Translations under genes and position numbers: made by a program
The notes under the pieces: model-generated
The model's input: the letters and a program-made list of their open reading frames with translations, nothing else
The model's database searches: none
Told to the model about the DNA's origin: nothing
Assembly (NCBI RefSeq): GCF_007678255.1
Contig: NZ_VEED01000015.1
Span: forward strand, 1-64,000
Length of the DNA: 64,000 nt
Origin: Bacillus sp. X1(2014)
Lineage (GTDB): Bacteria; Bacillota; Bacilli; Bacillales_B; DSM-18226
Reading direction: 5' to 3'
In this document: in pieces, positions 1 to 6,524 of the stretch
How the letters are laid out: the number at the start of each line of letters is the position of its first letter
How positions within the stretch are numbered: the first letter of the stretch is position 1

Positions 1-74
1 CCGCAGTAGCTCAGTGGTAGAGCTATCGGCTGTTAACCGATCGGTCGTAGGTTCGAGTCCTACCTGCGGAGCCA
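1..74 (+). tRNA. tRNA-Asn (GTT), lacks first base
   Basis: Cloverleaf with anticodon GTT in the loop following ATCGGCT. The acceptor strand CCGCAG pairs with CTGCGG at 64-69; the expected first T lies just outside the window. CCA is encoded (72-74). It is the first visible member of a 15-gene tRNA cluster in one orientation. Confidence 0.95.
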
Positions 75-79
75 TTTAT

Positions 80-171
80 GGAGAGCTGTCCGAGTGGCCG
101 AAGGAGCACGATTGGAAATCGTGTAGGCGGGTAACCCTGTCTCAAGGGTTCAAATCCCTTGCTCTCCGCCA
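80..171 (+). tRNA. tRNA-Ser (GGA)
   Basis: Acceptor GGAGAGC (80-86) pairs with GCTCTCC (161-167). Anticodon GGA is at 114-116, and there is a long variable arm as expected for a class II tRNA. CCA is encoded. Confidence 0.95.
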
Positions 172-188
172 TAATACTTAAATAATAT

Positions 189-263
189 GGCCCCTTGGTC
201 AAGCGGTTAAGACACCTCCCTTTCACGGAGGTAACACGGGTTCGAGTCCCGTAGGGGTCACCA
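189..263 (+). tRNA. tRNA-Glu (TTC)
   Basis: Acceptor GGCCCCT (189-195) pairs with AGGGGTC (253-259, one G-U). Anticodon TTC is at 222-224. CCA is encoded. Confidence 0.95.
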
Positions 264-268
264 AATTT

Positions 269-344
269 GGAGGATTAGCTCAGCTGGGAGAGCATCTGCC
301 TTACAAGCAGAGGGTCGGCGGTTCGATCCCGTCATCCTCCACCA
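269..344 (+). tRNA. tRNA-Val (TAC)
   Basis: Acceptor GGAGGAT (269-275) pairs with ATCCTCC (334-340). Anticodon TAC is at 302-304. CCA is encoded. Confidence 0.95.
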
Positions 345-371
345 TATCTTAATATTATTTATTTCTATTGT

Positions 372-445
<74 letters not shown>

Positions 446-447
446 TT

Positions 448-521
448 GGTCTGGTAGTTCAGTTGGTTAGAATGCCTGCCTGTCACGCAGGAGGTCGCGG
501 GTTCGAGTCCCGTCCAGACCG
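448..521 (+). tRNA. tRNA-Asp (GTC)
   Basis: Acceptor GGTCTGG pairs with CCAGACC (514-520). Anticodon GTC is at 482-484. The 3' CCA is not encoded. Only two bases separate it from tRNA-fMet. Confidence 0.95.
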
Positions 522-526
522 TTGTT

Positions 527-599
527 GGCTCAGTAGCTCAGTCGGTAGAGCAAAGGACTGAAAATCCTTGTGTCGGCGGTTCGATTCCGTCCTGAGCCA
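527..599 (+). tRNA. tRNA-Phe (GAA)
   Basis: Acceptor GGCTCAG pairs with CTGAGCC (592-598). Anticodon GAA is at 560-562. CCA is not encoded (the sequence after the discriminator is CCT). Confidence 0.95.
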
Positions 600-646
600 C
601 CTTTAATTTTTGCTTGCACCAGCTGCTAGCGTTTTGAATAATATGT

Positions 647-731
647 GGAGGGGTAGCGAAGTGGCTAAACGCGGCGGACTGTAAATCCGCTCCCTCCGGG
701 TTCGGCGGTTCGAATCCGTCCCCCTCCACCA
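647..731 (+). tRNA. tRNA-Tyr (GTA)
   Basis: Acceptor GGAGGGG pairs with CCCCTCC (721-727). Anticodon GTA is at 681-683, with a long variable arm. CCA is encoded. Confidence 0.95.
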
Positions 732-736
732 TTTAT

Positions 737-810
737 AGGGGTATAGTTTAAAGGTAGAACGAAGGTCTCCAAAACCTTTGGTGTGGGTTCAATTCCTACT
801 ACCCCTGCCA
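737..810 (+). tRNA. tRNA-Trp (CCA)
   Basis: Acceptor AGGGGTA pairs with TACCCCT (800-806). Anticodon CCA is at 769-771, and a 3' CCA is encoded at 808-810. Confidence 0.95.
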
Positions 811-820
811 ATTTTATAGT

Positions 821-897
821 GGCGATTGTGGCGAAGTGGTTAACGCATCGGATTGTGGTTCCGACATTCGTGGGTTCGATTCCCATCAGTCGCCCCA
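821..897 (+). tRNA. tRNA-His (GTG)
   Basis: The extra 5' G (821) pairs with C73 (894), the histidine identity element. Seven further acceptor pairs run 822-828 with 887-893. Anticodon GTG is at 855-857. CCA is encoded. Confidence 0.95.
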
Positions 898-925
898 TCA
901 TATGAAAATCTTAATTTGTAAATAT

Positions 926-1000
926 TGGGCTATAGCCAAGCGGTAAGGCATCGCACTTTGACTGCGACATGCGTTGGTTCAAATCCAGCTAGCCCAGCCA
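926..1000 (+). tRNA. tRNA-Gln (TTG)
   Basis: Acceptor TGGGCTA pairs with TAGCCCA (990-996). Anticodon TTG is at 958-960. CCA is encoded. Confidence 0.95.
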
Positions 1001-1004
1001 ATTT

Positions 1005-1079
1005 GCGGAAGTAGTTCAGTGGTAGAACACCACCTTGCCAAGGTGGGGGTCGCGGGTTCGAATCCCGTCTTCCGCTCCA
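1005..1079 (+). tRNA. tRNA-Gly (GCC)
   Basis: Acceptor GCGGAAG pairs with CTTCCGC (1069-1075). Anticodon GCC is at 1037-1039. CCA is encoded. Confidence 0.95.
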
Positions 1080-1087
1080 ATATTTAT

Positions 1088-1161
<74 letters not shown>

Positions 1162-1203
1162 TATTATTTGCCAAGTATGGATAAGAACAGGTAATTAGAT
1201 TTC

Positions 1204-1289
1204 GCCGGGGTGGCGGAACTGGCAGACGCACAGGACTTAAAATCCTGCGGTAGGTGACTACCGTACCGGTTCGATTCCGGTCCTCGGCA
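1204..1289 (+). tRNA. tRNA-Leu (TAA)
   Basis: Acceptor GCCGGGG pairs with CCTCGGC (1282-1288). Anticodon TAA is at 1238-1240, with the long variable arm of a leucine tRNA. CCA is not encoded. Confidence 0.94.
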
Positions 1290-1316
1290 TTACTTTATCA
1301 AAACATTTTAATACGC

Positions 1317-1398
1317 GCCGGTGTGGCGGAATTGGCAGACGCGCACGACTCAAAATCGTGTTCCGTGAGGAGTATCGGTTCGACCCCGATCACCGGTA
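1317..1398 (+). tRNA. tRNA-Leu (CAA)
   Basis: Acceptor GCCGGTG pairs with CACCGGT (1391-1397, one G-U). Anticodon CAA is at 1351-1353. CCA is not encoded. Last gene of the cluster, followed directly by a terminator. Confidence 0.94.
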
Positions 1399-1410
1399 TC
1401 AAATTGTTTG

Positions 1411-1448
1411 AAAAAAGTTGCTCATAATTTTATGAGCAACTTTTTTTT
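1411..1448 (+). terminator. Terminator of the tRNA cluster
   Basis: A perfect 10-bp inverted repeat GTTGCTCATA / TATGAGCAAC with a 4-base loop is followed by eight T. Confidence 0.95.
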
Positions 1449-1494
1449 GACTTAATTTTATTTCACTTTTTTCTAAAAGCATTTTGCTTCTTAA

Positions 1495-1571
1495 ATTCGC
1501 CCATAGAAGGCAGAAATTCGCCCATTAATACCCCAGATTCGCTCATTGAACTTAAAAATTCGCCCATTGAA
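1495..1571. repeat. Four-copy 21-bp-period direct repeat
   Basis: The motif ATTCGCCCAT(TGAA) recurs with starts at 1495, 1516, 1537 and 1558, exactly 21 bp apart, with variable bases between the cores. No open reading frame covers it. It lies in the 384-bp gap between the tRNA-cluster terminator and the promoter of the single tRNA-Gly gene. Function unknown; see findings. Confidence 0.8.
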
Positions 1572-1766
1572 GGAATAAGTCATTAAATCTAACTAAAAAG
1601 TCTATATAGTAAAGTGTAATTTCACACGAAATATCGATTTTAAATGGCTCTGCTTGAGATATCACAACATTATTTTCTAAAACAGGCTTTATTTTTCTAA
1701 GATGGTTAATTCCCGGTACATTTTCTTCATCTTATAAGTAATTTCGACAAAATCTGCATTTTCCCC

Positions 1767-1795
1767 TTGACTATATTAAAAATAGTGTGTAATAT
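1767..1795 (+). promoter_or_regulatory. Sigma-A promoter of the single tRNA-Gly gene
   Basis: A -35 TTGACT (1767-1772) is followed after 17 bp by a -10 TAATAT (1790-1795; an overlapping TATAAT at 1793-1798 is also possible), about 35 bp before the tRNA. Confidence 0.7.
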
Positions 1796-1832
1796 AATAA
1801 AGGTCAGTTGCTGATTCATTAATTTATTTAAC

Positions 1833-1906
1833 GCGGGTGTAGTTTACTGGTAAAACCTCAGCCTTCCAAGCTGATGTAGTGGGTTCGATTCCCATCACCC
1901 GCTCCA
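1833..1906 (+). tRNA. tRNA-Gly (TCC)
   Basis: Acceptor GCGGGTG pairs with CACCCGC (1896-1902). Anticodon TCC is at 1865-1867. CCA is encoded. Unlike the cluster, it is a single-gene unit with its own promoter and terminator. Confidence 0.95.
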
Positions 1907-1916
1907 TACATATTAA

Positions 1917-1963
1917 CTAACGCAGTTTATCGTTACATTAGAGAACGATGAGTTGCGTTTTTT
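1917..1963 (+). terminator. Terminator of tRNA-Gly
   Basis: An imperfect long hairpin (AACGCA...TGCGTT outer stem at 1919-1924 and 1954-1959, inner TATCGTT / AACGATG) ends in a T-rich run. Confidence 0.8.
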
Positions 1964-1982
1964 CTTATATAAAAAAGATGCC

Positions 1983-2654
1983 CTATGGACACCTGATTAT
2001 TAGGAAGGATGCTTCTCCTCCATGTATTTGGGTAAACATGTTCATTAATGATTCTGTTAATCTCATCGACTTTTCAACATCGGTTGAGGGTCTCAAATAT
2101 ATTACTTGCAGAGCATTTTTGGTAGCAAAAGTTACAGGTGCTCTATCCGAATCCACAAATGGACTTCCAAAGGCCCCTAGATTATCTGAAGATACGATCA
2201 GACGATTCAAAGAATTTATCCGCCCATTCAATCCAGTGTACTCCTCCCCTTCTCTTCCTAATCGAATGCTAATGGATCCATTCAAGTTATCCAAATCGTA
2301 AATTCCAATAGGTACTTGATATTGTAAGGAGAAAAAGTTATTAATATCAATAGCACTTTGTATAGATGACAGGAAATTTTGTTTTTGTACCCTTCTATAC
2401 AAAGCTTCGACTGAAGGACGATACCGATTGGGATCTTTCCCATAATTTTTAAAAATGTTACGCCATTCCTGAATTCCTGAGAGTTCAGTAACATTTTTAT
2501 TCTCTAAATCAAAATAAATAGATTCTTGAAAAAGCTGAAGTCTTCCTCTAATCATTTGCGGTGATTCAGCAACAGTAATATTTTTATATACAATGATCCC
2601 CACTTTAAAGTTAGGAATTTGCTCGATTATTTCCTCTGAGAGTTTAATTTCCAA
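1983..2654 (-). CDS. B3/4 domain protein (PheRS-beta editing-domain fold)
   Basis: A protein of 223 residues that resembles the free-standing B3/B4 domains related to the editing module of phenylalanyl-tRNA synthetase beta. The recognisable stretch is the conserved GSPFVDSDRAPVT near residue 165, with RYRPSVEALYRRV earlier. Such proteins are suspected to edit mischarged tRNA or bind amino acids, but the role is not established. The longest reading frame starts with a TTG at 2669 that lies inside the ribosome binding site; the TTG at 2654, six bases after GGAGGTG (2667-2661), is the better start. It is divergent from queG, with both promoters presumably in 2655-2765. Confidence 0.75.
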   Translation of the reverse strand: MEIKLSEEIIEQIPNFKVGIIVYKNITVAESPQMIRGRLQLFQESIYFDLENKNVTELSGIQEWRNIFKNYGKDPNRYRPSVEALYRRVQKQNFLSSIQSAIDINNFFSLQYQVPIGIYDLDNLNGSISIRLGREGEEYTGLNGRINSLNRLIVSSDNLGAFGSPFVDSDRAPVTFATKNALQVIYLRPSTDVEKSMRLTESLMNMFTQIHGGEASFLIIRCP

Positions 2655-2765
2655 CCATTCCACCTCCAAAATTTAATGAAAATAGTTTATCATAGATAGA
2701 TGTGTAACTAATAATTTAAAAATCCATATTTATTATAAATCACTTCAAAGGAAGGGGGGGACCAC

Positions 2766-3896
2766 TTGAATATTGAAGAGTTAAAGGAAGAACTAATTGC
2801 CTATAGTAAGGGAATTGGCATTGATAAAATTGGTTTTACGACAGCAGAGGCGTTCACTGAATTAAAAAATCGACTAATAAGGCAGCAGGCACTTAACTAC
2901 CAATCTGGATTTGAAGAACCAGATATAGAGAAACGAGTGAACCCTTCATTATTACTAGAGGAACCTCGTTCGATCATTTCAATTGCAATTGCTTACCCTT
3001 CCAAGATGAATCACCGTGTCGAAAGTAAAAAGGGTGAAAGGAGAGGGATTTTCAGCAGGGCCTCATGGGGGCTTGATTATCACCATGTGCTAAATGATAG
3101 GCTTAAGAAGTTAGAAGACTTTATCACTACAAAGGTACCTGATGCAAGGTTAAAATCGATGGTGGATACTGGGGAGCTATCAGATCGAGCCGTAGCTGAG
3201 CGAGCTGGAATCGGTTGGAGTGGAAAAAACTGCGCCATTATTACACCTGAATTTGGGTCGTATGTGTATTTGGGTGAAATGATTACAAGTATTCCCTTTG
3301 AACCCGATACTCCAATAGAAGATCAATGCGGGTCATGTACAAAGTGCTTGGATGCTTGTCCCACCGGAGCCTTGGTCCAAGGTGGACAGATTAATGCACA
3401 ACGCTGTATTTCTTTTTTAACACAAACAAAAACATTTATTCCATATGAGTATAGAGATAAGATTGGTAACCGCATATATGGTTGTGATTCATGTCAAACT
3501 GCATGTCCTGTTAACAAAGGGAAGAACTATCATTTTCATGAAGAAACTGAACCACAACCTGAAATTGCGAAACCCTTATTAAAGCCGATACTAAAATTAA
3601 GTAATCGAGAATTTAAAGCAAAATTTGGTCATGTATCTGGCGCTTGGAGAGGGAAAAAGCCAATTCAAAGGAATGCAATTATTGCCCTTGCTCATTTTAA
3701 GGATGAAACAGCCATTCCAGATTTAGTAGATATTCTAGAGAATGAGGGGAATCCAGTTTCAAGAGGAACAGCAGCTTGGGCCCTTGGGAAAATTGGCGGT
3801 GAGACAGCTCTTGCGGCCTTAAATAAAGCACAGGAACATGAAAAGGATCTTGAAGTACAAAATGAAATAGAAAAAGCCTTAAGTTTTTATAGGTAA
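2766..3896 (+). CDS. queG: Epoxyqueuosine reductase QueG
   Basis: Catalyses the last step of queuosine synthesis in tRNA, reduction of epoxyqueuosine to queuosine, using cobalamin and two [4Fe-4S] clusters. The ferredoxin-type Cys pattern is complete: Cys188, 191, 194, 198 (CGSCTKCLDACP) and Cys214, 240, 243, 247 (CDSCQTACP). The catalytic-region motif VDTGELSDR is at 133-141. The C-terminal third (from about residue 300) has HEAT-like helices, as in the long bacterial form. Start is TTG at 2766 behind AAGGAAGGGGGG. In B. subtilis the orthologue (YhbA) also precedes yhbB and trmL, so the order here is conserved. Confidence 0.95.
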   Translation: MNIEELKEELIAYSKGIGIDKIGFTTAEAFTELKNRLIRQQALNYQSGFEEPDIEKRVNPSLLLEEPRSIISIAIAYPSKMNHRVESKKGERRGIFSRASWGLDYHHVLNDRLKKLEDFITTKVPDARLKSMVDTGELSDRAVAERAGIGWSGKNCAIITPEFGSYVYLGEMITSIPFEPDTPIEDQCGSCTKCLDACPTGALVQGGQINAQRCISFLTQTKTFIPYEYRDKIGNRIYGCDSCQTACPVNKGKNYHFHEETEPQPEIAKPLLKPILKLSNREFKAKFGHVSGAWRGKKPIQRNAIIALAHFKDETAIPDLVDILENEGNPVSRGTAAWALGKIGGETALAALNKAQEHEKDLEVQNEIEKALSFYR

Positions 3897-3897
3897 A

Positions 3898-3931
3898 ATG
3901 AGCGAACTCAAGTGGTTCGCTTATTTTTTTT
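3898..3931 (+). terminator. Terminator after queG
   Basis: Stem AGCGAAC (3901-3907) / GTTCGCT (3915-3921), followed by eight T. Confidence 0.85.
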
Positions 3932-3980
3932 GATTAATCCCTGTCTTTTCACATATGTATGAAGGAAAGGGGTGAGGAAT

Positions 3981-4853
3981 ATGCTTCATTTGATACAAGA
4001 GTTATTTGAAAAAAGAGTCAGTCAATTTGTTTCCGATAAAAGAACACATAAAGTATTTTTTCCAAAGGCTGAAAATAAGCAAAGTACATTAGCAAAAAGA
4101 TCTGCTGAAGTTGTAAAAGTAAAAGCTTCCGGCGGAATCTTAGAAATTGATAAAGAGGATGAATTCCAAACGGTAAAATATCAGGCCCATTATCAATATT
4201 TAATCAAGCAAAAGGGTTTGCTGTATATGGAAGAAGAGGTGGAAGAAAGATTAGCTAAGTTTTACAAAGAGGCTTTAGTGATGGATGAGGAAATTAATCC
4301 ATATGCACCTCAAGAAACTTATCACACACCTGCAGAATTTCTTGTAGAGGACCTGGAAGAACGATTGAGTTTTCAATATAATCGTTTAAAGGCTGTACAA
4401 TATGCAGAAAGGTGGTGGAATAGCTACAACCCTGCATATAAAAAGTTTGAAAATGATTGCACCAATTTCATTTCACAATGCCTTCATAGTGGCGGTGCAC
4501 CTATGAGAGGCTATCCTAATCGGGCAACAGGCTGGTGGCTCCAAAAAAGCAATTATAGCTATAGTTGGGCAGTGGCACACTCTCTAAAGGGATACTTTGC
4601 TAATTCAAAAATTGGTTTACGGGCAAGGGAAGTGAGCAGTCCGGACCAATTGTTATTGGGAGATATAATTTGTTACGATTTTGAAGGGGATGGACGGTTT
4701 AATCATAATACAATTGTGACGGCTAAGGATGCAAATGGCATGCCGTTAGTTAATGCCCATACGTATAATAGTCGGATGAGGTATTGGGCATATGAAGATT
4801 CATCTGCTTATACCCCAAATATTAAATACAGATTTTTTTCAATCATCGATTAA
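3981..4853 (+). CDS. yhbB: YhbB-type protein with C-terminal amidase-like (Amidase_6) domain
   Basis: About 290 residues. An N-terminal helical region (1-130) is followed by a cysteine-peptidase-like amidase domain. The putative nucleophile is Cys160 in NDCTNFISQC; His242 (FNHNTIV) and His260 (VNAHTYNS) are candidate catalytic partners, the usual arrangement in this NlpC/P60-like family. No signal peptide is visible, so it may act in the mother cell or need another export route. Start chosen at ATG 3981, six bases after AAAGGGGTG; the in-frame GTG at 3972 is too close to that site. The neighbourhood matches the yhb region of B. subtilis. The substrate is unknown. Confidence 0.75.
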   Translation: MLHLIQELFEKRVSQFVSDKRTHKVFFPKAENKQSTLAKRSAEVVKVKASGGILEIDKEDEFQTVKYQAHYQYLIKQKGLLYMEEEVEERLAKFYKEALVMDEEINPYAPQETYHTPAEFLVEDLEERLSFQYNRLKAVQYAERWWNSYNPAYKKFENDCTNFISQCLHSGGAPMRGYPNRATGWWLQKSNYSYSWAVAHSLKGYFANSKIGLRAREVSSPDQLLLGDIICYDFEGDGRFNHNTIVTAKDANGMPLVNAHTYNSRMRYWAYEDSSAYTPNIKYRFFSIID

Positions 4854-4866
4854 GGATGCTTAATTA

Positions 4867-4894
4867 TTGAAAGGGTCTATGTTAATGGTATAAT
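4867..4894 (+). promoter_or_regulatory. Sigma-A promoter of trmL
   Basis: -35 TTGAAA (4867-4872), 16-bp spacer, -10 TATAAT (4889-4894). This places transcription start shortly before the GAGGTG ribosome binding site at 4915. Confidence 0.75.
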
Positions 4895-4926
4895 TGCATG
4901 TAGAGTTTTTACATGAGGTGAATTCC

Positions 4927-5400
4927 ATGTCAATTAATGTTGTTTTATATCAACCGCAGATCCCTTCCAATACAGGAAATATTGCAAGAACATGTGCAGG
5001 AACAGATACAAATTTACATTTAATCCGTCCATTAGGCTTTTCTACGGATGACAAAATGTTAAAAAGAGCAGGACTCGATTATTGGGAACACGTTAATATC
5101 TCTTATTATGATTCTCTTGATGACTTTTATGAGAAGAATGCAGGCGGTGAATTTTTTTATATTACAAAATTTGGACAGAAGGCTTTTAGCAGTTTTGATT
5201 ACAGTAATTCAAATAAAGATTATTATTTTATCTTTGGGCGTGAAACAACAGGACTTCCGAAAGATGTCATTGAAAATAATAAAGAAGTCAGCTTGCGCAT
5301 TCCTATGAATGAAAATATCCGTTCTCTAAATTTGTCCAATACAGCCGCTATTCTTATCTATGAAGCGCTCAGGCAGCAAAACTATGCGCATCTACAATAA
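4927..5400 (+). CDS. trmL: tRNA (cytidine(34)-2'-O)-methyltransferase TrmL
   Basis: A compact SPOUT-class methyltransferase of 157 residues that 2'-O-methylates the wobble base of leucine tRNAs using S-adenosylmethionine. It shows the knot motifs: PQIPSNTGNIART at the N-terminus, FGRETTGLP in the middle and SLNLSNTAAI near the C-terminus. Length is typical of the family (CspR in B. subtilis). Start is ATG 4927, six bases after GAGGTG; an upstream in-frame start at 4894 would overlap the promoter. It is a single-gene unit ended by the hairpin at 5404. Confidence 0.95.
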   Translation: MSINVVLYQPQIPSNTGNIARTCAGTDTNLHLIRPLGFSTDDKMLKRAGLDYWEHVNISYYDSLDDFYEKNAGGEFFYITKFGQKAFSSFDYSNSNKDYYFIFGRETTGLPKDVIENNKEVSLRIPMNENIRSLNLSNTAAILIYEALRQQNYAHLQ

Positions 5401-5403
5401 TCT

Positions 5404-5427
5404 GAGGGGGCCTAAGGGCCTCCTTTT
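5404..5427 (+). terminator. Terminator after trmL
   Basis: A short GC-rich hairpin (GGGGGCC...GGGCCTCC) is followed by TTTT. Confidence 0.7.
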
Positions 5428-5450
5428 GAGTAATGGAAAGGAAGAGTGTT

Positions 5451-6200
5451 ATGAATGAAGTTATACAAACAATACTAAACCACCGCTCTCATCGTCATTT
5501 TGAGGACAAGCAACTAACAGACGAACAAATTAAAACAATCATTACTTGTGCTCAATCTGCATCCACATCCAGTTTTATTCAGGCCTACTCTATAATTGGT
5601 GTTAAAGACAAAGAAAAAAAGAAAAAACTAGCAGAGCTTGCAGGGAATCAGGAATATGTTGAAAACAACGGCCACTTTTTTGTCTTTTGTGCAGATTTAT
5701 ACCGCCATACCATTATTGGGGAGAATGAACAGATAGATGTTACCCCTTCGGTTGAAAGCACAGAAAAGTTCATGGTAGCTCTCATTGATGCATCTTTAGC
5801 CGCACAAAATGCAGCAATTGCAGCAGAATCGATGGGGTTAGGGATTTGTTACATAGGTGGAATTCGTAATAATTTAGATGAGGTAACTAAGATATTAAAA
5901 ACACCAGAGCGGGTTATTCCTTTGTTTGGACTGGCAGTTGGGTTTCCGACCAAACTAAATGACAAAAAACCGAGGCTGCCATTTGACCATGTTTATCATG
6001 AAGAAGAATATGAACAAAATAAAGAGGTTTACATTGGGCAGTTACAAAATTATGATAACTTAATTTCTAACTACTATGAAGAGCGGACAGATGGGAAAAG
6101 AAAAGACCGCTGGACAGAACAAATGGCTAGGATGCTTGATCGGAAGAGTAGAATGTATATGAAGGAATTTATTCAAAAAAATAAACTGGATCGCCACTAA
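5451..6200 (+). CDS. nfsA: Oxygen-insensitive NADPH nitroreductase (NfsA/NfrA type)
   Basis: A 249-residue flavoprotein of the nitroreductase family, predicted to bind FMN as a dimer and to reduce nitro compounds, quinones or flavins with NADPH. HRSHRHFEDKQL at the N-terminus and the MGLGICYIGGIRNN stretch are typical of the NfsA/NfrA branch, and 249 residues equals the B. subtilis NfrA length as I recall it. Start ATG 5451 follows GGAAAGGAAG; the in-frame ATG at 5433 lies before that site. It is followed by a bidirectional terminator shared with the small gene on the other strand. Confidence 0.9.
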   Translation: MNEVIQTILNHRSHRHFEDKQLTDEQIKTIITCAQSASTSSFIQAYSIIGVKDKEKKKKLAELAGNQEYVENNGHFFVFCADLYRHTIIGENEQIDVTPSVESTEKFMVALIDASLAAQNAAIAAESMGLGICYIGGIRNNLDEVTKILKTPERVIPLFGLAVGFPTKLNDKKPRLPFDHVYHEEEYEQNKEVYIGQLQNYDNLISNYYEERTDGKRKDRWTEQMARMLDRKSRMYMKEFIQKNKLDRH

Positions 6201-6226
6201 AAAAGCTGCCAATTGGCAGCTTTTAT
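6199..6226. terminator. Bidirectional terminator
   Basis: A near-perfect palindrome AAAAGCTGCC-AATT-GGCAGCTTTT ends both nfsA (+) and the small peptide gene (-). Confidence 0.9.
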
Positions 6227-6315
6227 TTGGTTGAACCTGGTTTGTCGTTATACCCTGATGTGAAAATTGCCGCTAAAAAGGCGACCATTACTAAACAAAC
6301 GATGAAAGTGTTCAT
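6223..6315 (-). CDS. Small single-span membrane peptide (30 residues)
   Basis: A 30-codon reading frame starting ATG at 6315, preceded by AAGGAGG and an 11-base spacer. The product begins MNTFIVCLVMVAFLAAIF, one hydrophobic segment, and then has a short polar tail (GYNDKPGSTK). Its stop sits inside the shared palindromic terminator. A strong ribosome binding site, a membrane-type composition and a terminator together support a real gene. I do not recognise the family. Confidence 0.65.
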   Translation of the reverse strand: MNTFIVCLVMVAFLAAIFTSGYNDKPGSTK

Positions 6316-6457
6316 ATTTATGTAATCCTCCTTCGTCATACATTTTTCAATTTTATCACACATATAGTTTTATTATAGCCTATCTTATAAAAATGAAAAG
6401 AGGAAGATTCTTTTTATTGTAATAAAAAAGATAGACGCTAACTGGCAATGGTTACGC

Positions 6458-6484
6458 ATGTTCAATAGCTTATCAGCATAGAGT
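6458..6484 (+). promoter_or_regulatory. Possible sigma-E promoter of prkA
   Basis: ATGTT (6458-6462) and CATAGAGT (6477-6484), 14 bp apart, resemble the sigma-E -35 (ATATT) and -10 (CATACAAT) elements. PrkA is known to be made in the mother cell, which fits, but the match is partial. Confidence 0.35.
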
Positions 6485-6524
6485 ATATTAAATCGTCTCT
6501 GATTAACCTACGGGGGAGGGCCTT

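Noticed and set aside
1495..1571. CRISPR array
   Set aside because: Only four cores of about 10-14 bases with 21-bp period; repeats and spacers are too short and no cas genes are present.
1948..2301. A 117-codon + strand frame after tRNA-Gly
   Set aside because: It begins in the tRNA terminator and lies antisense within the B3/4 gene, whose protein is clearly conserved.
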